Assembly (NCBI GenBank): GCA_964030785.1
Contig: OZ034970.1
Location: 38,927,401-38,991,400 of the forward strand
Length of the DNA: 64,000 bases
Source: Siderastrea siderea
Taxonomy: Eukaryota > Cnidaria > Anthozoa > Scleractinia > Rhizangiidae
Direction: 5' to 3'
The position numbers and the translations under genes were made by a program. Below, piece after piece: positions 21,913-33,500 of the stretch; within the stretch, counting starts at the first letter, position 1; each line of letters starts with the position of its first letter. The notes under the pieces are model-generated. The model saw only the letters and a program-made list of their open reading frames with translations. It had not been told where the DNA came from and did not search any database.

Positions 21913-23268
21913 TTAAATCTTGAACGTCTTTCTCACTGCTTTCCTGAATTCCTTCTTACGAACTGAGTAAATAATGGGGTTACATATGATGGTTGTGCCG
22001 TACAAGCTGTTGACCCAGAAAATCGCCCCACTGCTGGGAGGTTCACCTTTAAAGTAGTAGTAGGTGCTATTAATCCACATGGGAAGAAAGCACACCAATA
22101 AAGCGCCGATAATAACCAACACATCTCTTGCGGCCTTGCATTCTTTCAGAATCTTTACTAGTCCTCCTTGGGCAATGTTGCTCACATCTTCTGGATTCCT
22201 TTGCTGAACACCAGCTGAAGAGACAGTGTTTATTTGACGCTCGGCTAAAGACGGAGACGGAGATTGAAAGTGACCACAGGTTGATTCCTCCGTTGCGCCT
22301 GCTTGCATCATCTGTTTTGGATCGCCTTCCTTGCTCATAATCTGATCATGATTGCTTCCCAATTGCGAACCGGCTTCTGGCCAATGTTGAGCAGGAATGA
22401 TGTTACCATGCTGGGAAGACCTTTCTTGAGAGCATCCAGCACCGCAGTCAGAAAGCTCATCCTCTACGTTGACTTGGCACGTACTTGGCACGGCAACTAA
22501 CTCTTCACCAGCAACTCCCTCAACAATTTCTTGGCTTGTTTCCTGGTGCTCCTTTCGTTTTTCTCCATCCTTGATGTTTTCGTGGTCTTGCTGTTGGCAG
22601 TTGATTCCTTTCTGGTTGGTGAATTGGCCGAGTTGCAGCATCTGGCCATCTCCCGGGTTGTTTGTTTCACCAAGCTGAACATGCACTTTTCTTTCAAGCC
22701 TTCTTGCAACTTTTATTACTTTGAAGTTTAAAACGAAAATAAACGAAAGTGGCACAATAAACCAGATAACCAGTGATGGAAAAGTTGTCTCATTGTCCCA
22801 CCGCTGTCCGCAAGCGTATACCTTCGGATTATACTCAAAGGCTCCAAAACCAAGAAATGGGCCAAGAGAGACCACGACTGGTAGAATCCACAACACGCAG
22901 ATAGAGAGGATAATCTTTTTGGTTGTTATGCGGCCGTCGTAGGAGAGAGGATCCTTGACTATGGCTCGATATCGCTCATATGACACGGCACAGAGATGAT
23001 GGATTGTGTTGAAGTACAGAACCCGGATGAGGAATGCCGAGGCATGACATAATGCTTCCCCAAAGATCCATTTTTTGCAGGCCACAGAAACCACTCGGGA
23101 ATCTAAGACGAGAGTTGCGAATAAGAAATCTGACAGCGCCAAGCTTGACACAAGAAAATTTCTCATGTTGTGTAAATGTCTGTTCAGAGCAACGGTAAGC
23201 ATGACAAGGAGATTTCCGATGGAGGCTATGACTATGACCACAGAGTTAAATAAAATATAGGCAAGCAT
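21913..23268 (-). CDS. Class A (rhodopsin-type) GPCR, copy 3, orphan
   Basis: Intact single-exon receptor of 451 aa from the ATG at 23268 (MLAYILF). The frame stays open upstream to 23397, which would add 43 residues, but the shorter start is preferred. It aligns with the starts of the other copies, and the extension would cross the conserved TATA-like box at 23341-23353. Class A marks: GNLLVML in TM1, LALSDFL in TM2, Cys before TM3 (GEALCHASAF) and Cys in the second extracellular loop (VYACGQRWDN), ERYRAIVKDPLSYDG after TM3, an intracellular loop of roughly 160-170 residues rich in Q/E/S/N, CFLPMWIN in TM6, and ICNPIIYSVRKKEF in TM7 and helix 8. It is the only copy with both an intact frame and a canonical NPxxY. 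The ligand is unknown. Confidence 0.88.
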   Translation of the reverse strand: MLAYILFNSVVIVIASIGNLLVMLTVALNRHLHNMRNFLVSSLALSDFLFATLVLDSRVVSVACKKWIFGEALCHASAFLIRVLYFNTIHHLCAVSYERYRAIVKDPLSYDGRITTKKIILSICVLWILPVVVSLGPFLGFGAFEYNPKVYACGQRWDNETTFPSLVIWFIVPLSFIFVLNFKVIKVARRLERKVHVQLGETNNPGDGQMLQLGQFTNQKGINCQQQDHENIKDGEKRKEHQETSQEIVEGVAGEELVAVPSTCQVNVEDELSDCGAGCSQERSSQHGNIIPAQHWPEAGSQLGSNHDQIMSKEGDPKQMMQAGATEESTCGHFQSPSPSLAERQINTVSSAGVQQRNPEDVSNIAQGGLVKILKECKAARDVLVIIGALLVCFLPMWINSTYYYFKGEPPSSGAIFWVNSLYGTTIICNPIIYSVRKKEFRKAVRKTFKI

Positions 23269-23340
23269 TTTCCGTATTACAGGACCGCTTTGCTTCGAGA
23301 ATTGTCCGTGTTTTCTCCGTTTTGTTTTGGTCTCTTCGTC

Positions 23341-23353
23341 GGCTATATTTAAA
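23341..23353 (-). promoter_or_regulatory. Conserved TATA-like box upstream of GPCR copy 3
   Basis: Minus strand reads CTTTAAATATAGCC about 75-85 bp before the preferred ATG, in the same position as in copy 1 and in the relics. If it works as a core promoter, transcription starts downstream of the longer candidate start at 23397. Confidence 0.4.
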
Positions 23354-23397
23354 GGTGCAGCCGGTAACCAGTTGTGGAAGAAAGAAGGGATTTTCAC

Positions 23398-25318
23398 TGA
23401 ATTAGTTTTGCGACGGAGGCAATGGCCAAGAAAACTATTCTGCGTCTCACCGCTCAGCCTTTAAATGGTTTGTTTGCTTCAAAACACAACCACTCTTAAA
23501 GAAAGCTCACGTGCACACAATTTCCTGTTTTTATGTCCATTTTTTGAAAAAGATTTCAGGTGTATACAAGTTCCTGATTTCTTTGTTTCAACGAACGTCA
23601 TCTGTGTTTCTATAACTGAACACAGTGCTGTATATTGAGAGAGCAAGTTGTGAGAGGAAAATCTTCCTTATTATTTTCAGACTGCTTGGTTTTCTTTGTT
23701 CTTTTCGGGTGTATATATTTGATTACCGCTGATTATTACAACTCTGAGAAACGCTGCTATCGCTGTTGACAGTGACGGGAGAAAGGGATTGAAATAACAG
23801 CTCAAGAAGCAAAACCACAGATTTCAATCTCGGTTACTTAATTTCTAGCTTTCTGATTGGTTCACCGCACACAGGTTATCAGGCAGGTACCCTGCTTGCT
23901 ACCATATAAGGAAATTGGATACCTTGCCAACGGCTCCTCTTCATATTCTCCTCGTCATTTTCCTTCGTTATATTTCCCTCGTTTAGCGCCCCCTCCCCCC
24001 CCCCCAAAGAAGAATTACAACATAACACCGAAAAGCGAAACTGAGTGTCTGTAGTCTTAGCGATGAATATAGATAGTTCGCAGAAACAGGGCAATTTTAC
24101 CCGATCGCTTTCTTATAGGAAACGCTTGGTCGCGATACTCAAAAATAAATATCTTTTCCTTTTCCCTTAGAAAACACACTATCATTTGCTTTTTTCTTTC
24201 AGATATGATGACAAGGTTGATACATGAAAAGTCCATGAATGCCATGCTTCGTAATAATGAAAATTTTGCGTTTATAATACAAATTTGCAAACGTAGGAAA
24301 ACATGTTTACCCTTCGGCTCATCACGTGTAAGTGTTGCCATACGAGTGTTACGCTGAACTGATGAGTGAGGTCTAATGTTACCTGGAGCGAGAGAGTTTG
24401 TGGTATATCCACCTGGTGCAGGTGTCTAGCGGGGCCCAGGTAGATATATCACATATCACCCACCCGTAACTTCCATGCATTTAGTTTTTTCCTTGTTAGG
24501 TTTCTTTCAATTCAAGTTTTTATGTAATTGTGTTTCCTCTTCCTTAAACGTTTGTCAGTGTCTTTGGGATCCAATGTGTTTTTTTGAGCTACCCCGTAGC
24601 AGTGATACTGATAAAGAACAAAGCATCGGTCTATTTTCAAGTAGCCTATTTCAGTTAACATATTTTTTTATGGACGCAATTTTTCGCGCTTTCCATTTTA
24701 GCGTGTTCACTTGTTGCTGTTTATTTCAAATATTTCACAGAAAAGATCAATCCCTGCCGTTTGGTAGATTTACTGGAATGGATAACATGTTTAAGATGAT
24801 ATGATGAAAAGTACTATAAGGAAAGCGCTTGTCCGCTAATTGCAATAATCATTTGGCACCTCTCTTGGTGCTGACCGTAACCATGACGATAGTATCGAGA
24901 GATAAATAAAGGAGGCGGTTAGTTTCTAAAGAAACTGTGGTGCTGCGTCTGTGGTGAAGTGAAACATAAAACTTTGGATTTATCAAATGAGTTGATAAGA
25001 AAACTTAGCCACAATAAAGAGCTTGAAAGCTGACATTTTTCGAGCGTTAGCCATTCGTCAGAGCGAATCGCTCTGATTCACTTTGACAAAGGGCTACTCT
25101 TGTTTTTCTAAGCAAAATTGTAAGTATTTTTGGTTTCATTGGAAACGTTCAGACCTAACGGGCGTATACACTACAGAAACGTTGGGTGCGGAACCTTTCA
25201 ATAAGTGGTACGGACCGCATGTCTTTGCTCGTGTCATCTATGCGTACCTTGTTTTCGGATTACCACAGGCACCTATTGCCCCAGAAGCGTCTTTTCAGTT
25301 AAAAAACAGTTTGTGAAC
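23398..25318. other. Upstream flank of GPCR copy 3, no gene
   Basis: Array spacer shared with units 2 and 4. Contains a C-homopolymer (23994-24004), an imperfect foldback around 24390-24450 (GGTATATCCACCTGG versus CCCAGGTAGATATATC), and the TCAGAGCGAATCGCTCTGA hairpin near 25059-25078. Open frames here are under 110 codons and not convincing. Confidence 0.45.
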
Positions 25319-25650
25319 GTTAAATAAAATCTAGGCAAGCTTTTTTCCTACGACAGACCGCTTTGGTTCGAGAATTGTCCGTGCTTTTTTCGGGTTGCGG
25401 TTGCGATTTCGGACGGCTATATTATTTAAAAGTGCAACCGGTTATCAGTAGTGGAAGAAAGAAGAAAATTTCAATTAGTTTTTCGACGGAGGCAATGGCC
25501 AAGAAAATTATTCTGCGCTCACCGCTCAGCCTCTGAGTGGTTTGTTTGCTTCAAAACATTTCCATTTTTTCAAAGAAAATTCAGTTGCAGACAACGTCCT
25601 GATTTCTTTGTTTCAATGAACGTCATCTGTGTACCTATATCTAGACTGTC
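25319..25650 (-). pseudogene. Receptor-less relic of a GPCR upstream region (relic 2)
   Basis: Same structure as 7999-8330: the start-codon region with ATG lost, TATA-like block (GGCTATATTATTTAAAAG, with a small expansion), CAACCGGTTATCAG and the GACGGAGGCAATGGCC block, followed directly by MITE B. Confidence 0.6.
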
Positions 25651-25660
25651 AAAGCAACTC

Positions 25661-26054
25661 TTAAAGGGGCAGTCTCATCAATTTTTAGTATCACTGTGAA
25701 AAGCCAAAAGACACATTTTTATCCATGGAAGCCTAAAAATAATGGTCCAGTAGTATTAAAATGGGTATTCCAGTACATGGAAACTATAATGAGTATGTCT
25801 GGATAGGGATGGCCAGGATGGAAATGGCTCCCGACTTGAAAACTTCTGGCAGAATTTTTCAAGTTTCTGCCCTTGTGTCTCAGATAAAATCTCTAAAATT
25901 TAGTTTTGGCTTGTTTTTATTTTGAAAATTCTTTTAATATTGTCTCCTTGGTGGTCTAAAAGCAATTCATGTGTGCGCAAGGTACTTTGATGTAAATTAA
26001 TCAAATTTGTGACAAAGAAGACAGGAAACATCGCCATGAGACTGGCCCTTTAAA
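25661..26054. mobile_element. MITE in array spacer (family B), copy 2
   Basis: TTAAAGGGGCAGTCTCATCA at the left and GACTGGCCCTTTAAAG at the right, at the position equivalent to 8338-8728. It was carried by segmental duplication, not by independent insertion. Confidence 0.65.
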
Positions 26055-26466
26055 GGCGTTCGCGCTTTTTAAACTTTCCTGCCCACGCATCATGGAATTC
26101 CACTATTATTTAGCTGCGCAGTGTTGGCAAAATCCCATATTAAAGATTGAATTTAACTAAAAGGAGGACACCGGTTCAAGTTGTTTACTTGACGGACCAA
26201 TTAAATGAAATCTGGCTTAGAAAGTGGCTCCACTGCGAATCACTTAATATTTTTCAACTAAAAACCACTGAGGCCCTGTCAAATTACAATGACCGATTTG
26301 TCAAAATCAGGGTAGTTTTTCACCCGATTTATTTCGAAAACGAAGTCGATGACCCCCATTTTTTTTTTTTTGCATTTCTGACATAGGTAACTCAATATCG
26401 ATCTGACTGTAGAAAAAGCATGAAAAAAGTCTGTGTTGTAGACGATTTTCACGCGAACGTCGTTAA

Positions 26467-27230
26467 TTTCCTCGACAATTTCTTGGCCTGTTTCCTGGTG
26501 CTCCTTTTCTTTTTGACAAACCTTGATGTTTGCCTCGTCTTGCAGTTGGCAGTTTATTTCTTTCTGATTGGTAAACTGGCCCAGTTGCGGTATCTGGCCA
26601 CCTTCCGGGTTGCTCGTTTCACCAAGCTGGACATTCACTTTTCCTTTCAAGCCTTCTTGCAACTTTTATTACTTGGTAGTTTAGAACAAAAATAATTAAA
26701 AGTGGCACGATATACCACATAACCAAATGTGGAAAGGATGTGTCATTCTCCCATCGCTGTCCACAAGCGTATGCCTTCGGATTATACTCAAAGGCTCCGA
26801 AACCACAACATGGGCCAAGAGAGAGTACGGTAGGTAGAATCCACAGCACGGAGGTGGAGATGATAATCTTTTTCATTGTTATGCGGCCGTCATAGGAGAG
26901 AGGATCCTTGACTATGGATCGATACCGCTCGTATGACACGGCACAGAGATGCAGAATTGTGTTAAAGTACAGGACCCGGACGACAAATGCCGAAGCATGA
27001 CAAAATGTCTCACCAAAGATCCATTTTCTGAAGGCCACCGAAACCATCCGGGAATCTGAGATAAGAGTTGCGGTTAGAAAATCCGACAGTGCCAAGCCTG
27101 ACACAAGAAAATTTCTCATGTTGTATAAGAGTCTGTTCAGAGCAACGACAAGCATGGCAAGGAGATTTGCGATGAAGGCTATGCCCAAGGCCAGCACGTT
27201 AACTAAAATGTAGGCAAGCATTTTTCGCAC
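26467..27230 (-). pseudogene. Class A GPCR, copy 4, 3' half deleted
   Basis: From ATG at 27230 the frame is intact through TM1-TM5 (MLAYILVNVLALGIAF, LALSDFL, SYERYRSIVKDPL, VPLLIIFVLNYQVIKVARR). A 1-bp insertion near 26643 (CTTTTCCTTT for CTTTTCTTT) then shifts it, and translation ends after RRLERKSECPAW. Even without that shift, homology stops at 26467 in the third intracellular loop (EIVEE). There the sequence switches to array spacer (AACGACGTTCGCGTGAAAAT on the minus strand), so TM6 and TM7 are absent. Closest to copy 2. Confidence 0.87.
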
Positions 27231-28874
27231 GACAACACCGCTTTACTACGAGAATTTTCCGTGTTTTCTCCGGTTCGTGGTGGCCTCGTAGTCGACTATA
27301 TTGAAACGTGGAACCGGTTACTAGTAGTCAAAGAAAGAAAGGATTTGCACTAAATTGGTTTTGCAAAGGAGGCAATGGGCAAAAAGACTATTCTGCACCT
27401 CACTGCTCAGCCTTTAAATGGTTTGTTTGCTTCAAAACATTCTCTCTCTTAAAGAAAGTTCACGGGCACACAATTTCCTGTTTTCGTGTCCATTGTTTGA
27501 AGAAAGTTCTTGAGCATACCATTTCCTGATTTCTTTGCTTTAATGAACGTCATCTGACTGTGTTTCTATAACTGGACTCAGTGCTGTGTATTGAAGCTTA
27601 TTGAGAGAGCATGTTGTGAGACAAAAATCTTCCTTATTATTTTTCAGATGGCTTGGTTTTCTTTGTTCTTTTCGGGTGTATATATTTGATTACCGCTGAT
27701 TATTACAACTCTATGAAAACCTGCTACCGCCTTTGAGAATGACGGGAGGACGGGACTGAAATAAAAGCTCAAGAAGCGAAACAACGGATCTCAATCTCGG
27801 TTATTTAATTTCTAGCTTTCTGAATGGTTCACTGCACACAGGTTATCAACCAGGAACCCTGCTTTTTACCTTAAAAGGAAATTGGATACCTTGTCAACGG
27901 CTCCTCTTCATATTCTCCTCGCCATGTTCCTTCGTTATATTTCCCTCGTTTAGCCCCCCCCCCCCCCACCAAATAATAATTACAACAAAACACCGAAAAG
28001 CGAAAGTGAATGTGTATAGTCTTATCGACGAATATAGCTAGTTCGCAGAAACAGGAGAATTTTACCTGCTCGGTTGGTCACGATAGTGAGAAGTAAAATA
28101 TCTTTTCCTTTTCCCTTAGAAAACACACTATGATTCGTTTTTTTTTCTTTCAGATATGATAACAAGGTTGATATACATGAAAAGATCATGAATGCCATGC
28201 TTCGTAATAAGAAAAAAAAATTTGCGTATAAATGCAAATTTGCAAACGTAGGAAAACATGTTTACCGTTCGGCTTCATCACGTGTGAGTGATGCCATACG
28301 ATTGGTACGTTGAACAAAAGTAAGGTGTAATGTTACCTGGAGCCAGAAGGTTTGTGGTATATCCACCTGGATCCGCCCCCTTGCAGGGCCCAGGTCCATA
28401 TATCACATATCCCCCTATCTGCAACTCTCAGGCATTTAGTTTCTTCCTTGTTAGGTTTCTTTCAGTTCACGTTTTTATTTAATTGTGTTTCCCCTTCCTT
28501 AAACGTTTGTCAATGTCTGTGGGATCCAATGGTGTTTTTGAGCTACCCCGTAGCAGTGACACTGATAAAGAACAAAGCACCGGTCTATTTTCAAGTAGTC
28601 TATTTCAGTTAACATATTGTTTTTTTGGGCACAATTTTTCGCGCTTTCCATTTTAGCGTGTTCGCTTGCTGTTCTTTGTTTCAAATAGCTCACAGAAAAG
28701 GTAAATATCGGCGGTTTTGTGGATTTGCTGGAATGGATAACATGTTGAAAATAAAATAATGAAAAGTACTATAAGGAAAGCGCTAGTCCGCTAATTGCAA
28801 TAATCAATTGGCACCTCTCTTGCTGCTGACCGTAACCATGACGATAGTATCGAGAGATAAACAAACGAGGCGGT

Positions 28875-28910
<36 letters not shown>

Positions 28911-29286
28911 GAAGTGAAACACAAAATTTTGGATTTATCAACTGAGTTAATAAGATAAATTAGCCACAGTAAAGAGATTGAAAGCTGACGTTTCGGGCAT
29001 TAGCCCTTCGTCAGAGCGAATCGCTCTGATTCGCTTTGAGGAAGGGCTAAACTTGTTTTTCTAGGCAAAATTGTAAATATTTATGGTTTCATCGGACACG
29101 TTCAGACCTAAGGGGCGTATATACTACAGAAACGTTGTGTGCGGACTCTTTCAAAAAGTGGTACGGACCGCATGTTTTTGCTCGTGTCATCTATGCGTAC
29201 CTTGTTTTCGGATTTCTTTGGTCTTGGGACAACAGGCACTTATTGCCCCAGAAACGTCTTTTCAGTTCAAAAACACTGGGTGAACG
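27231..29286. other. Upstream flank of GPCR copy 4, no gene
   Basis: Same spacer sequence as in units 2 and 3, with a C-homopolymer at about 27955-27967 and the TCAGAGCGAATCGCTCTGA foldback near 29014-29032. No supported gene. Confidence 0.45.
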
Positions 29287-29612
29287 TTAAATAAAATCTA
29301 GGCAAGCTTTTTTCCTACGACAGTCTGCTTTGGCTCGAGAATTGTCCGTGTTTTTTTCGGCGCGGGTGCGATTTCGGACGGCTATATTTAAAAGTGCAAC
29401 CGGTTATCAGTAGTGGAAGAAAGAAGAAAATTTCAATTAGTTTTCCGACGGATAAAATGGCCAAGAAAATTATTCTGCGCTCACCGCTCAGCCGCTGAGT
29501 GGTTTGTTTGCTTCAAAACATTTCCATTTTTTCAAAGAAAATTCAGTTGCAGACAACGTCCTGATTTCTTTGTTTCAATGAACGTCATCTGTGTACCTAT
29601 ATCTAGACTGTC
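29287..29612 (-). pseudogene. Receptor-less relic of a GPCR upstream region (relic 3)
   Basis: Third copy of the promoter-like relic, with GTTAAATAAAATCTAGGCAA, the GGCTATATTTAAAAGTGCAA block and CGGTTATCAGTAGTGG. No receptor coding sequence is attached. Confidence 0.6.
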
Positions 29613-29617
29613 AACGC

Positions 29618-30012
29618 AAAAGGAGCAGTCTCATGAATTTTTAGTATCACTGTGAAAAGCCAAAAGACACATTTTTATGTATGGAAGCCTAAAAATAATG
29701 GTCCAGTAGTATTAAAATGGGTATTCCAGTACATGGAAACTATAATGAGGTTGTCTGGATAGGGATGGCCAGGATCATGGAAATCGCGTCCGACTTGAAA
29801 ACTTCTGGCAGAATTTTTCAAGTTTCTGCCCTTGTGTCTCAGATAAAATCTCTAAAAACTAGTTTTGGCTTGTTTTTATTTTGAAAATTCTTTTAATATT
29901 GTCCCCTTGGTGGTCTAAAAGCAATTCATGTGTGAGCAAGGTACTTTCATGTAAATTAACCAAAATTGTGACAAAGAAGATAGGTTAATCGCCATGAGAC
30001 TGGCCCTTTAAA
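29618..30012. mobile_element. MITE in array spacer (family B), copy 3
   Basis: The left end is slightly degraded (AAAAGGAGCAGTCTCATGAA). The right end is GAGACTGGCCCTTTAAAG. Orthologous in position to the copies at 8338 and 25661. Confidence 0.6.
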
Positions 30013-32144
30013 GACGTTCGCGCTTTTTAAACTTTCCTGCCCACACATCATCGAATTCCGCTATTATTTAGCTGCGCAGTGTTGGCAAAATCCCATATTA
30101 AAGGTTGAATTTAACTAAAAGGATGACACTGGTTCAAGTTATTTACTTGACGGACCAATGAAAACTGAAAAACGGAAAAATGAAAACTGGCTTAGAAAGT
30201 GGCTCTACAGCGAATCACTTAATATTTTTCAACTAACAACCACTGACGCCCTGTCGAATTACAATGACCGATTTGTCAAAATTAGGGTAGTTTTTCACGC
30301 GATTTATTTCGAAAACGAAGTCGGTGACCCCCAGTTTTTTTGCATTTCTGACATAGGTAACTCATTATCGATCTGACTGTAGAAAAAGCGTGACAAAAGT
30401 CTGTGTTGTAGAAGATTTTCGCCCAAACGTCCTTAAGCGATTTTAGACCGTGGGTATCGAGAGAGCATGTAAATAGAAAAAAATTTCCTTTTTATTTTTC
30501 CCTTCTTCTCTCGGTTCTTTTTGTACTTTTCGGGTGAACACATTTCGTTACCCCTGAGAATATAGAAACGAGCAGGATCTCCAGTCAGTCGTGGAAAACA
30601 GTGATGTACAGAGAGACTTCATCAGTGGTTTGTGGTCAATATAGACTACGGAATACACCAGCCTGCAGGATCTGCAGTCAGTGACGAAAGACAGTGAGCC
30701 ATGCAATCGATTTGCATGCGCTATCCTACTATAGGGAAGGGGACAAGAACGTGGCGGCGGTTTGAGTGGTTTCGGTAGTCGGTATAGTTTTGGTGGGAGT
30801 AGTATGCGACACACTCATTTGACCTTCTGAACACAAACCAGCGACTGGTAATAGTGAGTGAGTATCATTCACATTTACAAACTAACCACCGAATTGACTG
30901 AGACTCTGCTGAATGTGCTACTCATTGTGCGAGCCACTCCCTGCAACATAGTCTAGAAAGCTGCCTTTCTACCTTGGAACAGACACCGCTTATTTAACTA
31001 CGACTAACAACTACTTGCACCTTACAAACGGCTTATCGTCAAGTTCACCAAAACATAAAAACGATAGACTGAACAAAGCGACAAAATTGGACTTCAATAG
31101 ACCGACAGATATTCAGTACAATTACAAAGGACAGATCGTAATACACCAATTACAGTTTAGAGTCTTCACGACCAATAACATCAAGACTTACCTTACAATT
31201 AAATTGACCAATTAGGTCAAAAACCACGAAATGCCATCAACTGGCGATACGCGATTCACTTTCACTTTTGACTTTTGCTCAGCTTGTCGAAACATTATTG
31301 TCACCAAAAACAGTCCTTTTCAGGACTACACACAACTGGACACAAACTCAGATTAGTTATGAAGTAGGTGAGTTACTAAACGACTCACTCTTCCTGACAT
31401 TGCGAAAGTTGTTTAGGAAGCGTTCATAATTATCTGTGAGCTGAGGCTAGACAGTCCAAGTTACACTTAGAAGGCTGTGAAAAATATTTGTTAGCCAATT
31501 TTTCTGTTATTATTGGGGCCATCCTTCTCATTTTCCTATCTGTTGGGGTAATTTTTCGGCAAATGTTTTCTTGGAGACGAAACTTCAGTCGTTTACACCT
31601 GTTATCAGTTCCTTCGAACTGAAACTTAGCAAACAAACGTGTTTTGCCACAAACTTAATCCTACTTAAAAGTCAACGGATTCGATTTGTTAGGGTCTTTC
31701 TAGGGCCCAGGACCACCTTAACGATACATGTGTATCCGAACGAAATATGCATCCGGAAAGCAACAACATTTTGGCTAAAACATTTCTTATTTTGTCTTTA
31801 TTATTTTGTTGTGTTTCCAAGAGGCAAAATTTGCTTTCACAACAAGTTTTCTTGTATGACTAATTGTTTCTGCATTAATGTTCTTTATTTTTAGTTAAGC
31901 TATCCCATGTACTACTTTAGAGTGGAGGCATTGCATTTCTAGTCTACAAAAATTCTGCAATTATTTTTCTTAGTTTTTCTTTAGGGGTGGGAGGAGAAGG
32001 CACCTAAAAATATGTTCAGTTTGGATGGGGTCTGCCGATATCTGTTTGTCATAACATTGCGATTTAAAACATGATATCACGTACTCAAATTCATTTTTGT
32101 CGATTACAAAGACGTCGTCTGTGTACAGTTCTACGAAGCTGTTG

Positions 32145-33500
32145 TTAAATCTTGAACGTCTTTCTCACTGCTTTCCTGAATTCATTCTTACGAACTGAGT
32201 AAATAATGGGATTACATATGATGGTTGTGCCGTACAAGCTGTTGACCCAGAAAATCGCCCCACTGCTGGGAGGTTCACCTTTAAAGTAGTAGTAGATGCT
32301 ATTGATCCACATGGGAAGAAAGCACACCAATAAAGCGCCCATCATAACCAACACATCTCTTGCGGCCTTGCATTCTTTCAGAATCTTTACTAGACTAGTC
32401 CTCCTTGGGCAAAGTTGCTCACATCTTCTGGATTTCTTTGCTGAACACCAGCTGAAGATACAGTCTTTATTTGACGCTCGGCTAAAGACGGAGACGGAGA
32501 TTGAAAGTGACCACAGGTTGATTCCTCTGTTGCGCCTGCTTGCATCATCTGTTTTGGATCGCCTTCCTTGATCATAATCTGATCATGATTGCTTTCCAAG
32601 TGCGAACCGGCTTCTGGCCAATGTTGAGCAGGAATGATGTTACCATGCTGGGAAGACCTTTCTTGCGAGCATCCAGCACCGCAGCTGGAAAGCTCGTCCT
32701 CTACGTTGACTTGGCACTGCTCACGTGGATCTTCACCAGCAACTCCCTCACCAATTTCTTGGCTTGTTTCCTGGTGCTTCTTTCGTTTTTCTCCATCCTT
32801 GATGTTTTCCTCGTCTTTCTGTTGGCAGTTGAGTCCTTTCTGATTGGTGAATTGGCCGAGTTGCAGCATCTGGCCATCTCCTGGGTTGTTTGTTTCACCT
32901 AGCTGAACAAGCACCTTTTTTTCAAGCCTTATTGCAACTTTTATTACTTTGAAGTTTAAAACGAAAATAAACAAAAGTGGCACAATAAACCACATAACCG
33001 GTGCTGGAAAAGTTGTCTCATTGTCCCACCGATGTCCGCAAGCATATACCTTCGGATTATACTCGAAGGCTCCAAAACCAAAAAATGGGCCAAGAGAGAC
33101 CACGGTTGGTAGAATCCACAACACGGAGATGGAGAGAATAATCGTTTTGGTTGTTATGCGGCAGTCATAGGAGAGAGGATCCTTGACTATGGCTCGATAT
33201 CGCTCATACGACACGGCACAGAGATGATGGATTGTGTTGAAGTACAGAACCCGGATGAGGAATGCCGAGGCATGACACAATGCTTCCCCAAAGATCCATT
33301 CTTTGTAGGCCACCGAAACCACTCTGAAATCTAAGACGAGAGTTGTGAATAAGAAATCTGACAGTGTTAAGCTTGACACAAGAAAATTTCTCATGTTGTG
33401 TAAATGTCAGTTCAGAGCAACGACAAGCATGACAAGGAGATTTGCGATGAAGGCTATGACTATTACCATGCACCGCGTTAAATAAAATATAGGTAAGCAT
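32145..33500 (-). pseudogene. Class A GPCR, copy 5, broken
   Basis: Very similar to copy 3 but with three lesions. A 4-bp insertion lies near 33468 after MLTYILFNAV. An AGA-to-TGA change near 33409 falls in the first intracellular loop in the original frame. A 5-bp duplication (ACTAG) lies near 32390 in the third loop. Between them about 330 codons stay open (TM2-TM5 and most of the loop), and TM6-TM7 also read well after the last lesion (CFLPMWINS, CNPIIYSVRKNEF). The high similarity to copy 3 suggests recent loss. Confidence 0.85.

Larger units (their letters stand above)
19799..26289. repeat. Tandem array unit 3 (intact GPCR copy 3)
   Basis: The array resumes with ATTTGTCAAAATTAGGGTAG and continues through the spacer (19975-21000), a unit-specific insertion (about 21011-21227), receptor 3' flank, intact receptor copy 3, upstream flank (23269-25315), relic 2 (25319-25650) and MITE B (25661-26054). 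Order and content match units 2 and 5. Confidence 0.75.
26290..30267. repeat. Tandem array unit 4 (shortened, GPCR copy 4)
   Basis: Starts with the GATTTGTCAAAATCAGGGTAG spacer, runs about 175 bp, then joins receptor copy 4 at 26467 without the roughly 2 kb spacer and 3' flank found in units 3 and 5. The rest (upstream flank, relic 3 at 29287-29612, MITE B at 29618-30012) follows the common order. Confidence 0.7.

Noticed and set aside
23269..23397. 43-residue N-terminal extension of GPCR copy 3
   Set aside because: Not open in the paralogues, contains no signal peptide, and crosses the conserved TATA-like box.
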